Source of the DNA: Prolixibacteraceae bacterium
GTDB taxonomy: Bacteria > Bacteroidota > Bacteroidia > Bacteroidales > Prolixibacteraceae
Assembly: GCA_009773765.1 (NCBI GenBank)
Contig: WTWZ01000008.1
Span: forward strand, 1 to 64,000
Direction: 5' to 3'
DNA length: 64,000 nucleotides
Shown here: positions 25,458 to 33,941 of the stretch, piece by piece
Numbering within the stretch: position 1 is the stretch's first letter
How the letters are laid out: each line of letters opens with the position of its first letter
Notes under the pieces: model-generated
The model's input: only the letters and a program-made list of their open reading frames with translations
Databases searched by the model: none
What the model was told of the DNA's origin: nothing
Program-made: the position numbers and the translations under genes

Positions 25458-25815
25458 TCAAAATATCACCATAGCCGAAGCCCAGCAAATGGTTGACAAA
25501 TGGATAAGAACAGTTGGAGTGCGCTATTTCAGCGAGCTGACCAACATGGCCATTTTAACTGAAGAAGTTGGCGAATTGGCAAGGCACTTTGCCCGTCAGT
25601 TTGGCGATCAGTCTTATCGTGCTTCAGAAACTTCTCCCCCAACGGGGGAGGTTGGGAGGGGGCTAATAGCCGACGAGATGGCCGATGTTCTTTGGGTTTT
25701 GATTTGTTTGGCCAATCAAACCGGGGTAGATTTAAACGAGGCTTTCCTTAATAATCTGGAAAAGAAAAACAACCGCGACAAAGACCGGCACCAGAAAAAC
25801 GAAAAACTCAGATAA
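25450..25815 (+). CDS. MazG-like nucleotide pyrophosphohydrolase with repeat insertion
   Basis: A 121-residue all-alpha NTP pyrophosphohydrolase of the MazG superfamily. The metal-binding pattern is visible as ILTEEVGELARHFAR (E-x-x-E type) and ADEMADVLWVLICLANQTGVDL (E-x-x-D type). Between them the usual short loop is replaced by about 13 residues (TSPPTGEVGRGLI) encoded by a GC-rich palindromic repeat at 25634-25662 that keeps the frame. The loop site suggests the enzyme can still fold. Substrate unknown; relatives remove non-canonical or cytidine-type nucleotides. It overlaps the ATPase upstream by 8 bases. Confidence 0.83.
   Translation: MNNQNITIAEAQQMVDKWIRTVGVRYFSELTNMAILTEEVGELARHFARQFGDQSYRASETSPPTGEVGRGLIADEMADVLWVLICLANQTGVDLNEAFLNNLEKKNNRDKDRHQKNEKLR
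25634..25662. repeat. REP-like GC palindrome inserted in the mazG-like gene
   Basis: CTCCCCC-AAC-GGGGGAG (25634-25650) is a perfect 7-base stem, followed by GTTGGGAGGGGG. The composition is unlike the gene around it. Similar C/G-run hairpins are widespread interspersed repeats in Bacteroidota genomes. The insertion is in frame. Confidence 0.65.
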
Positions 25816-25855
25816 TTCATTAATTTTACCTGAAAATCTGAAAACTAAACTAAAA

Positions 25856-26464
25856 ATGGTTTCAAAATTAATCCTGTTAATTATGACTATTTTAACTGTC
25901 GGGGCATGTTCCGACAAACAAACTGATCCTGAGAAATGGTCGGAAGAAGAATTAAATGCCTGGTTTGAGAAAAAAGAGTGGCTTGGCGGCTGGAGCGTTC
26001 AACCCGATGCCTCGGTGAACCGGAGGACACTGGCTGTACTGTATCACAAAAATCCCCGTCACTGGGAACAGGCTTTTCATTTTTTGAAAAGCGCCGACCT
26101 GAAAAACCTGCCACTGGGAAAACAGGAACTCGAAGGCGAACATCTTTTTGTGAGCGTGGCTGAATATTACGGAAAACAAAAACCGGATGCTTTGTATGAA
26201 TCGCACAAAAAATACATTGACATACAATATGTTGCCGAAGGTGAAGAAATTATCGGGCTGGCAACATTGGATAAAGTAACTGTAAAAGAACCCTACAACG
26301 AAGAAAAAGACATTGCCTTTTATGACTTTGAAGGCGGTGAATACCTGAAAGCTACTCCGGATAACTTCTTTTTGTTTTTTCCTGAAGATGTTCACCGGCC
26401 ATCAATTACCAAAGGGGATTCGGTTCTGGTGAAGAAAATTGTGGTGAAAATATTGATTGAATGA
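25856..26464 (+). CDS. YhcH/YjgK/YiaL-family lipoprotein
   Basis: A 202-residue protein whose N-terminus is a lipoprotein signal (MVSKLILLIMTILTVGACSDK). The rest is the YhcH/YjgK/YiaL cupin-like domain (DUF386): GEHLFVSVAEYYGKQKPDALYESHKKYIDIQYVAEGEEIIGLA and AYFDFEGGEYL-like then FFLFFPEDVHRPSI, which holds the usual metal-binding histidines and glutamate. Most members are cytoplasmic and linked to sugar acid or sialic acid use; a secreted lipoprotein form is typical of Bacteroidota. It overlaps the esterase start by 4 bases (ATGA). Confidence 0.85.
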   Translation: MVSKLILLIMTILTVGACSDKQTDPEKWSEEELNAWFEKKEWLGGWSVQPDASVNRRTLAVLYHKNPRHWEQAFHFLKSADLKNLPLGKQELEGEHLFVSVAEYYGKQKPDALYESHKKYIDIQYVAEGEEIIGLATLDKVTVKEPYNEEKDIAFYDFEGGEYLKATPDNFFLFFPEDVHRPSITKGDSVLVKKIVVKILIE

Positions 26465-27324
26465 GAAAATCTGTTTTAATTCTGGCTCTGATTATTGTTC
26501 AAACCACATTTTCCTTTGCTCAGGATACTTTGGTTATAAACAAAAAAGTCGTCTATAAAAATGTAGGCAACAGGGAATTGAGTGTTGATATTTTTTATAC
26601 TGAATCAAGTCAGCAAAACAGGAATAATACCGCAATTGCTTTTTTTCATGGGGGAGGCTGGGTATTTGGCGACCCGTCGGAATTTTATGAAGCCTGCCGC
26701 AGGTTTGCCAGGAAAGGTTTTGTCACTTTTTCATTTCAATACAGGCTTTCCAGAAACGCTGACGGTACTTATCCGCATCCTGATATTACTCCTGTTGAAT
26801 CGACAAAAGATGCCCGATCGGCAATCAGGTGGTTGCGTGAAAATGCCGGAACACTAAAGATTAATCCCGCTAAAATTGTGGCTGGCGGACAATCGGCCGG
26901 AGGACAACTGGCGCTGGCAACGGCATTAACAGATTCGGTAAACGAAATTTCCGACAACATGAAAATTTGTCCCGTTCCCAATGCAATGTTGCTTTATTCG
27001 AGTAATGTCAATACCATGGAAGCGTGGGTTGATATGCTTTTGGGTGAAAGGAGAAATGAAATCTGGTCTGTTTCACCCTACCATAACCTTAAAAAACCGA
27101 TGCCTCCGGTAATTGCATTTCGTGGTGACGAAGATGATCAGGTGCTTCCCTATACCGTGGAAATGTTCAAGGCTAAAATGAATAAACTGGGAAATTATTA
27201 TGAGGAATATGTTTATCCCGGGATGAAACACTACCTGGCACCTGATAATAAGAAGTACGCCACTTATTTTGATGAGGTAATTCTTGAAAAGACCGATATA
27301 TTTCTGAAGAAATTTGGTTTTTAA
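26461..27324 (+). CDS. Secreted alpha/beta-hydrolase (esterase/lipase type)
   Basis: A 287-residue exported hydrolase with a signal peptide (RKSVLILALIIVQTTFSFAQ). The oxyanion-hole motif HGGGW is near residue 63 and the nucleophile elbow is GQSAGG (serine near 143), as in the hormone-sensitive-lipase/BD-FAE esterase group. A late FRGDEDDQV gives the aspartate and GMKHYLAP the catalytic histidine. It is translationally coupled to the YhcH-type lipoprotein, which suggests removal of ester groups from a sugar in the same pathway. Substrate unknown. Confidence 0.88.
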   Translation: MRKSVLILALIIVQTTFSFAQDTLVINKKVVYKNVGNRELSVDIFYTESSQQNRNNTAIAFFHGGGWVFGDPSEFYEACRRFARKGFVTFSFQYRLSRNADGTYPHPDITPVESTKDARSAIRWLRENAGTLKINPAKIVAGGQSAGGQLALATALTDSVNEISDNMKICPVPNAMLLYSSNVNTMEAWVDMLLGERRNEIWSVSPYHNLKKPMPPVIAFRGDEDDQVLPYTVEMFKAKMNKLGNYYEEYVYPGMKHYLAPDNKKYATYFDEVILEKTDIFLKKFGF

Positions 27325-27331
27325 TCCAAAC

Positions 27332-27530
27332 TCACAACTTTTTCATCGTCGCCAGCACCCTTTCCGGAGTCATGTGCATTTGAAAAAGATTTGCCCCGGT
27401 GGCATCGAAAATGGCGTTCGCAGTCACACCTCTCATGCAAATAATCCCCGCTTTGCGGCCGCCCAGAGGTGGTTCGTTGCGGTTTACAATGATACTTTCA
27501 ATTTTGGGTAGCTTAGCGAATTTTGGAATT
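27332..27530 (-). pseudogene. 3' remnant of a second molybdopterin hydroxylase gene
   Basis: The reverse strand, ending at a TGA at 27332, encodes EIPKFAKLPKIESIIVNRNE, then PPLGGRKAGIICMRGVTANA and IFDATGANLFQMHMTPERVL. This aligns along its length with the C-terminus of the intact gene 27715-29859 (PEVIESVTVDAMDQPP, GGGEPAIICIGGAVANAVFE, TPERILEVL) at moderate identity. A TAG stop lies immediately before the fragment and no upstream part is visible. It is a leftover of an older paralogue. The remaining 27531-27714 shows no gene. Confidence 0.8.
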
Positions 27531-27714
27531 TCCTACGTTCCGGAATCGAATCAGCAGATAATTCTATATCTGCGGCCGCCTGATGATTTTTTTGGCTGAC
27601 AAAAACTTAAAATTCCCCACCAAAAATTTGGAGAAAACCCTTTTGCTTTAATGTCGGACCTTTATCATTTTCATGGGAAAAATCGTGGTTAGTTTTTGCT
27701 TTTTGCCTTTCGAT

Positions 27715-29859
27715 TTATTTATTCAAAACCTCCAAAATCCTTTCCGGGGTAACCGGCAGCCTGAAAACCCTGGCCCCGCAGGCTTCGAAAACGGCATTGG
27801 CCACCGCTCCGCCTATACAAATAATAGCCGGTTCGCCTCCGCCCTGTGGCGGCTGATCCATCGCATCAACCGTTACAGATTCGATTACTTCTGGTATGGT
27901 TGAAAACAGCGGCAGTTGGTAATTTCCAAAATTCGATGATTTTACCTCTCCCCAGTCGAATACAATATCTTCGGTTAGTGCATACCCAAGCCCCATGTTT
28001 ACGCATCCTTCGGCCTGAATTGCTGTTCCTTCCGGATTTATGACTTGTCCCATGTCTTGTCCGACAACTGCCCGGTTTACTTTTACCGCGCCGGATTTTG
28101 AATCGACGGTAACTTCCACAATTACAGTAGCAAGTGTTCCGGCATCAGTTCCAACGGCAATTCCCCGGCCTGTTCCTTTCGGTGGTTTGGTAGCCGTCCA
28201 GCCAAATTTTTCGGCAGCAATTTTCAGAGAGTTGATTGCCCTCTGGTTATTCATATTTTTTAAACGGAATTGCAGCGGGTCCATACCGATTTTGTGAGCC
28301 ATAATATCGATTTGAACCTCACGGGCAAAGGTGTTGGTATTATTGCCGGGCGCACGCCAGGCGCCGGTTCCGAACGGATGTACTTCCGGTCCGTCGAAGG
28401 TGGTGGTACGATGGTTGGGAATGCCGTAAAACAATTCGGTTCCGCGGTCTCCGGCACAGAAAATGTCAAAATCCCAGTATTTGATGTTGCCTGCTTTTGT
28501 AACGCCCGATTTTATTTTAATAACTGCCGCCGGGCGAAACATATCATACATAAATTCTTCCTTACGGCCCCACATCAGTTGAACAGGTGTTCCTTCCATC
28601 ATTTTTGCAATGCGCGCAACTTCCAATGCCTGTCTGTTGTAAATTTTCCCGCCAAACCCGCCTCCAAGGTAAATCTGTTTCAGATGGACCTTTTCTTTTG
28701 GGATTTTTAGAGTATCGGCAACTTCCTGCCGGGTTCCGAACGGGGTTTGGGACGAAGCCCAAACCGTTATTTTACCGTTTTCGTAAATGGCAGTTGCAGC
28801 GTGAGGTTCAATGGGAGCGTGTGCTTTGTACCCATCGTGATATTCATGTTCGAACAAAAATTCCGATTCTTTTTTGCCTGTTTCCAAATTGCCGCCTTTG
28901 TAGCGTTCCCTGCTGTTGGCAGCGGTTTTTAGGATATGGGCAAAAATGGTTTCGTTATCTGCTTTCGACACCGGTTTTTCCCATTTGCATTGAATTGCCT
29001 TCACTGCCTGTTCAGCAATTTCAGGAGAAGAGTGCAGGGCGAAAATAAAATCGTCTTCGCGTTTTATCTGAACTCCTGAAATTGTTTCGGCAGCCGAAGT
29101 ATCAACCGAAACCAGTTTTGAACCGTGTGCCGGTGGCCTGACGATTTTTGCATTCAGCAATCCGGGCAACCGGATGTCGGCGGCATAAAGGGCTTTTCCG
29201 GTAACCTTTTCCACTGAGTCGGACCGGAGGTGAGACTTACCTGTAAACTTAAACTCACCGGGTTTTTTCAGGACAGGTTTTTCGCTTACCGATTGTATGA
29301 TTTTTTTCCCTTTCGACAGTTCGGAGTAAGTAATTTTTTTATCCCTATCGGATGCGATAAAAATCACCCCGTTTTCGGTTTTTAATTGTTCCACCGGAAC
29401 CCCTAATTTTTCGGAGGCCAGCTTTTTCAGAACTTCACGGGCTTCGGCAGCAGCGGCCCTTATAAGCGGGTCGTGGAAACGGGTGGTCATCGAACCCCAT
29501 GTTCCTGCGTCATAAGGGCAAAGTTCGGTATCGCCCATAATCATATCTACCATGTCGGGGCTTATTTCCAGTTCATCGGCCAGTACCTGTGCCAAAGAGC
29601 GGTTGATACCCTGCCCCATTTCAATTTTTCCCGAGAAACATTCAACCCGCCCATCTTCCTTAACACGCAGGTAAGCGTTAAATTCAGGAAATTCATTTTC
29701 GTTGAGTGCTTTATTCCCTGAAATAAAACTCAACTGTGAAAATGAAAAAATAATAATAATGCCACCACCAATGTTTTTTAAAAATTCACGGCGGTCAATC
29801 TGAACAGGTGGAGTTTTCACATCGTGAAAATAAAGCTGGTTTATTTTATCGGGTTTCAT
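27715..29859 (-). CDS. Xanthine dehydrogenase-family molybdopterin-binding subunit (IorB-like)
   Basis: Large catalytic subunit of a periplasmic molybdenum hydroxylase, 714 residues. The N-terminus has a twin-arginine-type signal (DRREFLKNIGGGIIIIFSFSQL). Family blocks are FSGKIEMGQGINRSLAQVLADELEI, AHAPIEPHAATA, LGGGFGGKIYNRQALEVARIAK, GAWRAPGNNTNTFAREVQIDIMA, GRGIAVGTD and the C-terminal GGGEPAIICIGGAVANAVFEACG. This layout is that of isoquinoline 1-oxidoreductase/aldehyde dehydrogenase beta subunits. Substrate cannot be inferred. It overlaps the 2Fe-2S gene by 4 bases and forms one operon with the three genes upstream. Confidence 0.9.
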   Translation of the reverse strand: MKPDKINQLYFHDVKTPPVQIDRREFLKNIGGGIIIIFSFSQLSFISGNKALNENEFPEFNAYLRVKEDGRVECFSGKIEMGQGINRSLAQVLADELEISPDMVDMIMGDTELCPYDAGTWGSMTTRFHDPLIRAAAAEAREVLKKLASEKLGVPVEQLKTENGVIFIASDRDKKITYSELSKGKKIIQSVSEKPVLKKPGEFKFTGKSHLRSDSVEKVTGKALYAADIRLPGLLNAKIVRPPAHGSKLVSVDTSAAETISGVQIKREDDFIFALHSSPEIAEQAVKAIQCKWEKPVSKADNETIFAHILKTAANSRERYKGGNLETGKKESEFLFEHEYHDGYKAHAPIEPHAATAIYENGKITVWASSQTPFGTRQEVADTLKIPKEKVHLKQIYLGGGFGGKIYNRQALEVARIAKMMEGTPVQLMWGRKEEFMYDMFRPAAVIKIKSGVTKAGNIKYWDFDIFCAGDRGTELFYGIPNHRTTTFDGPEVHPFGTGAWRAPGNNTNTFAREVQIDIMAHKIGMDPLQFRLKNMNNQRAINSLKIAAEKFGWTATKPPKGTGRGIAVGTDAGTLATVIVEVTVDSKSGAVKVNRAVVGQDMGQVINPEGTAIQAEGCVNMGLGYALTEDIVFDWGEVKSSNFGNYQLPLFSTIPEVIESVTVDAMDQPPQGGGEPAIICIGGAVANAVFEACGARVFRLPVTPERILEVLNK

Positions 29860-30338
29860 CTTTGTTTTTCTCCTTTCATCATTTTTGAAGCTGTTTCAAT
29901 TGCCATAATTATCCGGGTGTGAGCGCCGCAGCGGCAAAGATTGCCATCCATCACACCGATGATTTCCTTTCGTGTTGGTTGAGGATTTTTCTTTAGCAAA
30001 CTCACTGCGTTTAAAATCATTCCGGGCGTACAATAACCACATTGCAGCGCATCGTGTTCAACAAAAGCCTGCTGAACAGGATGCAGTTTCTCACCGTCAG
30101 CAAGTCCCTCGATGGTTACCACTTTTGTACCGGGCACATCTTCCAGCGGAGTTACACATGAGAGTGCTGGATTGTCGTTGACGAGAACTGTGCAAGAGCC
30201 GCAAGAACCTTCGCCGCAGCCATATTTAGTGCCGGTAAGGTTAAACTGTGTTCGTAATGCCCAAAGCAACGTTTGGTTTTGGCCGAGGCTTGCCTCAACC
30301 TGTTTTCCGTTTAACTCAAATTTTACTTTTTCTTCCAT
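29856..30338 (-). CDS. 2Fe-2S subunit of molybdenum hydroxylase (IorA-like)
   Basis: Small electron-transfer subunit, 160 residues. The plant-type 2Fe-2S cluster ligands are in YGCGEGSCGSCTVLVNDNPALSC. The second cluster ligands are in QCGYCTPGMILNAVSLL and GNLCRCGAHTRI. All eight cysteines are visible. It lacks a signal and is expected to be exported with the large subunit carrying the Tat signal. It overlaps that gene by 4 bases. Confidence 0.95.
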   Translation of the reverse strand: MEEKVKFELNGKQVEASLGQNQTLLWALRTQFNLTGTKYGCGEGSCGSCTVLVNDNPALSCVTPLEDVPGTKVVTIEGLADGEKLHPVQQAFVEHDALQCGYCTPGMILNAVSLLKKNPQPTRKEIIGVMDGNLCRCGAHTRIIMAIETASKMMKGEKQR

Positions 30339-30344
30339 ATAAAT

Positions 30345-30932
30345 TCATTTTTTACTGATTTCTTCATATTCTTCAGGAGTGTCGATATCGCGCAGTATTT
30401 CCGGAACATCGCATTCCACCTCAATTACATCATCTTTAAATTTTTCTGAAAGGGTGCGCAAACCCTTATTCGGATCAAGCTTTTCAATTTCAGTTTTGTA
30501 GCGGGTTTCAATCAAAACAGGGTGGCCGCGCCTGCCATTAAAGGTTGGCATTACAATCCCTTTTTTCGACTGGAGCCAGGTTTCAATAACCAAACCGGCA
30601 ACCTGCGGGGGAATTTGTGGCTGGTCGCCCAGAAAAATAAGGGCAGCTTTTGCGTCAGCAGGCAAGGCACTGAACCCGCAAATAACCGAGGACAACATTC
30701 CATTCATATAGTTCTCGTTCACACAAAAATTTGCCTGATAATTTACAAGCTGTTCCTGTATTTGTTCGCGATGTGAACCCAATACAATCAAAATTTTTGA
30801 ATTTACCGAACAGGCAACATTTTCAACCACTGTTTCAATGATGGTTTTCCCGTTGTACGACAGGAGCAGCTTTTGCCTTTTCATACGCGTGGATGCGCCG
30901 GCTGCCAGTATTATTGCCCAGATTTTGTTCAT
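30345..30932 (-). CDS. MobA/MocA-like nucleotidyltransferase (molybdenum cofactor maturation)
   Basis: A 195-residue NTP transferase with the N-terminal WAIILAAGASTRMKRQKLLLSYNGKTII signature, the nucleotide-binding loop of MobA-like proteins. The central LIFLGDQPQIPPQVAGLVIE carries the metal-binding aspartate, and GRRGHPVLIETRYK is the cofactor-facing block of MocA-type cytidylyltransferases. Its place in the hydroxylase operon supports transfer of CMP or GMP to molybdopterin for this enzyme. It ends 6 bases before the 2Fe-2S gene and overlaps XdhC by 4 bases. Confidence 0.87.
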   Translation of the reverse strand: MNKIWAIILAAGASTRMKRQKLLLSYNGKTIIETVVENVACSVNSKILIVLGSHREQIQEQLVNYQANFCVNENYMNGMLSSVICGFSALPADAKAALIFLGDQPQIPPQVAGLVIETWLQSKKGIVMPTFNGRRGHPVLIETRYKTEIEKLDPNKGLRTLSEKFKDDVIEVECDVPEILRDIDTPEEYEEISKK

Positions 30933-32017
30933 TGGTTTTTAAGTTGATTTCGAACCTGAATCAATTGTGCCGCAATACTCACCGCAATTTCCTGAACCGT
31001 TTTTGAACCAATTTCCAACCCGATAGGAGTGTAAATCTTTTCCCACTGATCGATGGTAGCCCAGCCACTTTTCAGAAACAATTCCCGCACCTGTACAATT
31101 TTTCTCCGGCTTCCAATCATTCCGGTGTAGCCTGCTTTCGAACCAATAAATTTTTTGAGCACGTCGGCATCTTTTTTATGCCCCCGTGTAACAATTACGA
31201 TAAATGTATCCCTGTCAGCGATAATGTTTCCCAGACTTTCGTCAATGCTTCCTGATAGAATTTTACAGGCATCGGGTAAATTGAATTTGTTGGCAAATTC
31301 AGTCCTGTCGTCCCAAACGATGACTTCAAAATCCAACAGTTTTCCATAGTGCGAAAGCGCTTTTCCTACATGTCCGGCGCCGGCAATAATCAATTGCGGC
31401 GATGGTACAACCGATTCAAGGAAGACGAGTTTTTCTTCCCCTTCTTTTGAACCGGGAAGAACGATTTCCCTGAAATCATCGGGATTGCGTCTGGATAGCA
31501 TTTCGGTTGCCGCTGTTACTGCATCTTCCGGGATTTGGCCTGAACTGTTTTTCAGGTTTTCCTCCGTTATCCAAAATCTGGTTACCGCTGAACAACCCGC
31601 CAAACCTGAAGCACAAAGAGTTACCAAAACTCCGTGGACACGCTTATTTTCAGATTCCTTTAAGGCGTCAAAAGTTTTTACATGTTTTTCAGGAGCGGCA
31701 TCTACAAGAATGCTCATTCCCCCACCGCAAATTGATGCATCAACATCAGAAATATCATTTTCCAAATCGAAACGGAAATAACCTGATTTTTTTGAGTCGA
31801 TTGCTTCCGCAGCGATTTTCCCTATCGACAGTTCAACAGCGCCTCCGCCAACAGTTCCGGCCACCAACTTTTTTTTATCGAAAATGGCCGAGCTACCAGG
31901 TTTTTGGGGTGTTGAGCCCTGCGATCCGGTTACGGTGGCCAGTACACAAGACTTATTTTTCCTGATTAAATCAAGGAGCTGCAGGTAAAGGTGTTTTGTT
32001 TTTGGTGCGGTATCCAT
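30929..32017 (-). CDS. XdhC/CoxI-family molybdenum cofactor insertion chaperone
   Basis: A 362-residue protein of the XdhC family that binds and sulfurates the cofactor before insertion. The N-terminal domain contains CVLATVTGSQGSTPQKPGSSAIF and GTVGGGAVE, and the IDASICGGGM-type stretch follows. A C-terminal Rossmann-like domain begins with LIIAGAGHVGKALSHYGKLLDFEVIVWDDR and includes YTGMIGSRRK. First gene of the four-gene operon. The promoter should be in 32018-32100 on the minus strand; no clear box is seen. Confidence 0.9.
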   Translation of the reverse strand: MDTAPKTKHLYLQLLDLIRKNKSCVLATVTGSQGSTPQKPGSSAIFDKKKLVAGTVGGGAVELSIGKIAAEAIDSKKSGYFRFDLENDISDVDASICGGGMSILVDAAPEKHVKTFDALKESENKRVHGVLVTLCASGLAGCSAVTRFWITEENLKNSSGQIPEDAVTAATEMLSRRNPDDFREIVLPGSKEGEEKLVFLESVVPSPQLIIAGAGHVGKALSHYGKLLDFEVIVWDDRTEFANKFNLPDACKILSGSIDESLGNIIADRDTFIVIVTRGHKKDADVLKKFIGSKAGYTGMIGSRRKIVQVRELFLKSGWATIDQWEKIYTPIGLEIGSKTVQEIAVSIAAQLIQVRNQLKNQ

Positions 32018-32217
32018 TAGAATGTTTTTTATTTTTTTTTGACATTTTAAACTGATGATATTTCGGACTGATTTTTTTTCAGCAGTTTAGGTTAGCCGCT
32101 ACCAAAATTAGCCAATTTCAATTAAATTCCAATATTGAAAAATTAATTAAACTTGTTCTTAATCGAGGATTTTTAAGTTTGCTTTTTGACTTTTAAAATG
32201 TTTCAATTTCGATGTTA

Positions 32218-32336
32218 GCCTTGATATTTTAATGAAACGGGGTGGTATTCGCCCTGACATATTAATTAAATAAGGCAGCTTTCGCCTTGATATTTTAATG
32301 AAATACTGTTATATTCGCCTTGATATTTTAATGAAA
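32218..32336 (+). repeat. Four copies of a 20-base repeat at an exact 33-base period
   Basis: GCCTTGATATTTTAATGAAA occurs at 32218 and, identically, at 32284 and 32317. A diverged copy lies at 32251 (GCCCTGACATATTAATTAAA). Starts are spaced 33, 33 and 33 bases. The 13-base spacers differ except that each ends in TTC. The last copy ends 5 bases before the ATG of the DUF4143 ATPase at 32342. Each unit junction (TATATTCG, CTTTCG) resembles a -7 element. No other large feature is present in 32018-32341. Confidence 0.85.
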
Positions 32337-32341
32337 TTATT

Positions 32342-33649
32342 ATGAGAAGGATAATATTAAGCGCATTAAAGGACTGGAAAACAGATGTAAATCACAAAAT
32401 ACTGCTTGTGCGTGGCGCCCGTCAGGTTGGGAAAACATACATAATAAGGGAACTCGCAAAAGAATTCAAATATTTTTTGGAGGTAAACTTTGAAAAAAAT
32501 ACCGATGTTATTCATTTCTTCGATCAAAATCTCGACCCTGCCAGAATTTGCACCAATCTCTCTGCTTATTATGGGATACCTGTTATTGACGATAAAACCC
32601 TGCTGTTTTTTGATGAGATTCAAAGTTGCCCCAAAGCCATACAATCACTACGCTTTTTTTATGAGTCGAAACCCGGATTACACGTTATTGCAGCGGGTTC
32701 ATTGCTTGAATTTGCGCTGGAAGATTTAACATCGTGGGGAGTTGGCCGGATTCGTTCAGTATATATGTATCCCATGTCGTTTGACGAATTTCTTTTGGCC
32801 CACAATGAGGATGCACTGTTAGGATTAAAGAAAGGTGCTACGGCGTTAAAACCACTGAACCAGGCATTTCATGAAAAATTAAAAGACTATCTTAAACGGT
32901 TCCTGATGATTGGAGGAATGCCTGAAGCGGTGAAAACATTTATTGGGAACAGCGATATGCAATCGGTACAAAAGGTATTGTCTGACATTACGATATCGTA
33001 TATTGACGACTTTGCCAAGTACAAAAGCCGGGTGCCGGTACTGCGCCTGCGCGAAGTATTTGAGTCGGTGGTTAAACAGTCGGGTGGTAAATATATTTAC
33101 TCCAAGGCCGGGTCCCTTTCAAATCCAACACAGGCAAAAGATGCGCTCAAACTGCTCGAAATGGCCGGATTGGTTTATAAGGTTTATCATACCTCGGGGC
33201 AGGGAATTCCATTGGGATCAGAAGTTAATTACAAGGTGTATAAAGCCCTTTTGCACGACAATGGCATTTTTCAGCAATTGGCGGGATTAAGGCTTTCGGA
33301 ATTGCTGATTGCAAATAACATTGATATGCTGAACAAGGGAAATATTGCCGAAGCATTTACGGGAACTGAAATGATTAAATATTCAGGCGATTTTGAGAAA
33401 GGGCAAATATATTACTGGCATCGCGAGAAAAGGGGCAGTACAGCCGAAGTTGATTATTTAATTGAACAACAAGGCCATGTGGTCCCGGTGGAAGTAAAAT
33501 CGGGGAGTACGGGCAAAATGCAAAGTTTAAACCTTTTTATGGATGAGAAAAAATCGACGGAAGGGATTAGGATATCCCTTGAAAACTTCTCTCAGTACGG
33601 GAAAATAACGATAATCCCGTTGTATGCAGTATCGAATTTATTCCGATGA
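32342..33649 (+). CDS. DUF4143-type AAA ATPase (copy 2)
   Basis: A 435-residue AAA_14/DUF4143 protein. Walker A is GARQVGKTYII near residue 24, Walker B is LFFDEIQSCPKA, and AAGSLLEFALEDLTSWGVGRIRSVYMYPMSFDEFLLA is the sensor/lid region. The DUF4143 domain (from ~195) includes FAKYKSRVPVLRLREVFESVVKQSGGKYIYSK with a winged-helix-like part. It ends in RGSTAEVDYLIEQQGHVVPVEVKSGSTGKMQSL, a PD-(D/E)xK-like nuclease motif (D...E-V-K). Functions reported for the group are uncertain. The upstream 33-base repeat array distinguishes this copy and suggests tight expression control. Confidence 0.9.
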   Translation: MRRIILSALKDWKTDVNHKILLVRGARQVGKTYIIRELAKEFKYFLEVNFEKNTDVIHFFDQNLDPARICTNLSAYYGIPVIDDKTLLFFDEIQSCPKAIQSLRFFYESKPGLHVIAAGSLLEFALEDLTSWGVGRIRSVYMYPMSFDEFLLAHNEDALLGLKKGATALKPLNQAFHEKLKDYLKRFLMIGGMPEAVKTFIGNSDMQSVQKVLSDITISYIDDFAKYKSRVPVLRLREVFESVVKQSGGKYIYSKAGSLSNPTQAKDALKLLEMAGLVYKVYHTSGQGIPLGSEVNYKVYKALLHDNGIFQQLAGLRLSELLIANNIDMLNKGNIAEAFTGTEMIKYSGDFEKGQIYYWHREKRGSTAEVDYLIEQQGHVVPVEVKSGSTGKMQSLNLFMDEKKSTEGIRISLENFSQYGKITIIPLYAVSNLFR

Positions 33650-33891
33650 TTTTCGGAAAATTTCCCGTGCTTAACAAAAAAGATATTTTGCGTTGAGATA
33701 GTTGATTACTTTTTTGTCACTACTATCCGAAACTTTAAAAAAATGAAAGTGCCTGGGAATCTCATATTTTTGTAGGTCGGCTAAAAATTACATTAATAAT
33801 GAACATTTAACAGCCTGTTTTTTAGTTCATCAACGGCACGAGTGTATCTTTCAGAGCTAAGAATAACACAATTTATATGCTAATTGTATGC

Positions 33892-33929
33892 AAATAAAAA
33901 AGAGCTACAAATTTAACCTTTGTAACTCT
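33892..33929 (-). terminator. Terminator hairpin of the displaced tRNA
   Basis: AGAGCTACAAA (33901-33911) pairs with TTTGTAACTCT (33919-33929) with one mismatch. On the minus strand it is followed by a T-rich run (33892-33900 read in reverse). It stands 12 bases past the tRNA 3' end. Confidence 0.65.
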
Positions 33930-33941
33930 TTGATTTTCAAG

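Noticed and set aside
28562-29048. Several ORFs of 60-150 codons on the + strand inside the molybdenum hydroxylase gene
   Set aside because: Antisense shadows of a high-GC coding gene on the minus strand; no domains.
32218-32336. CRISPR array
   Set aside because: Repeats are 20 bases and spacers 13 bases, too short. One unit is diverged, no cas genes are near, and the array ends at a start codon.
33800-33875. Short minus-strand peptide LSSERYTRAVDELKNRL on the chromosome side of the tRNA fragment
   Set aside because: Only about 25 codons between stops with no start; possibly a relic, not enough evidence.
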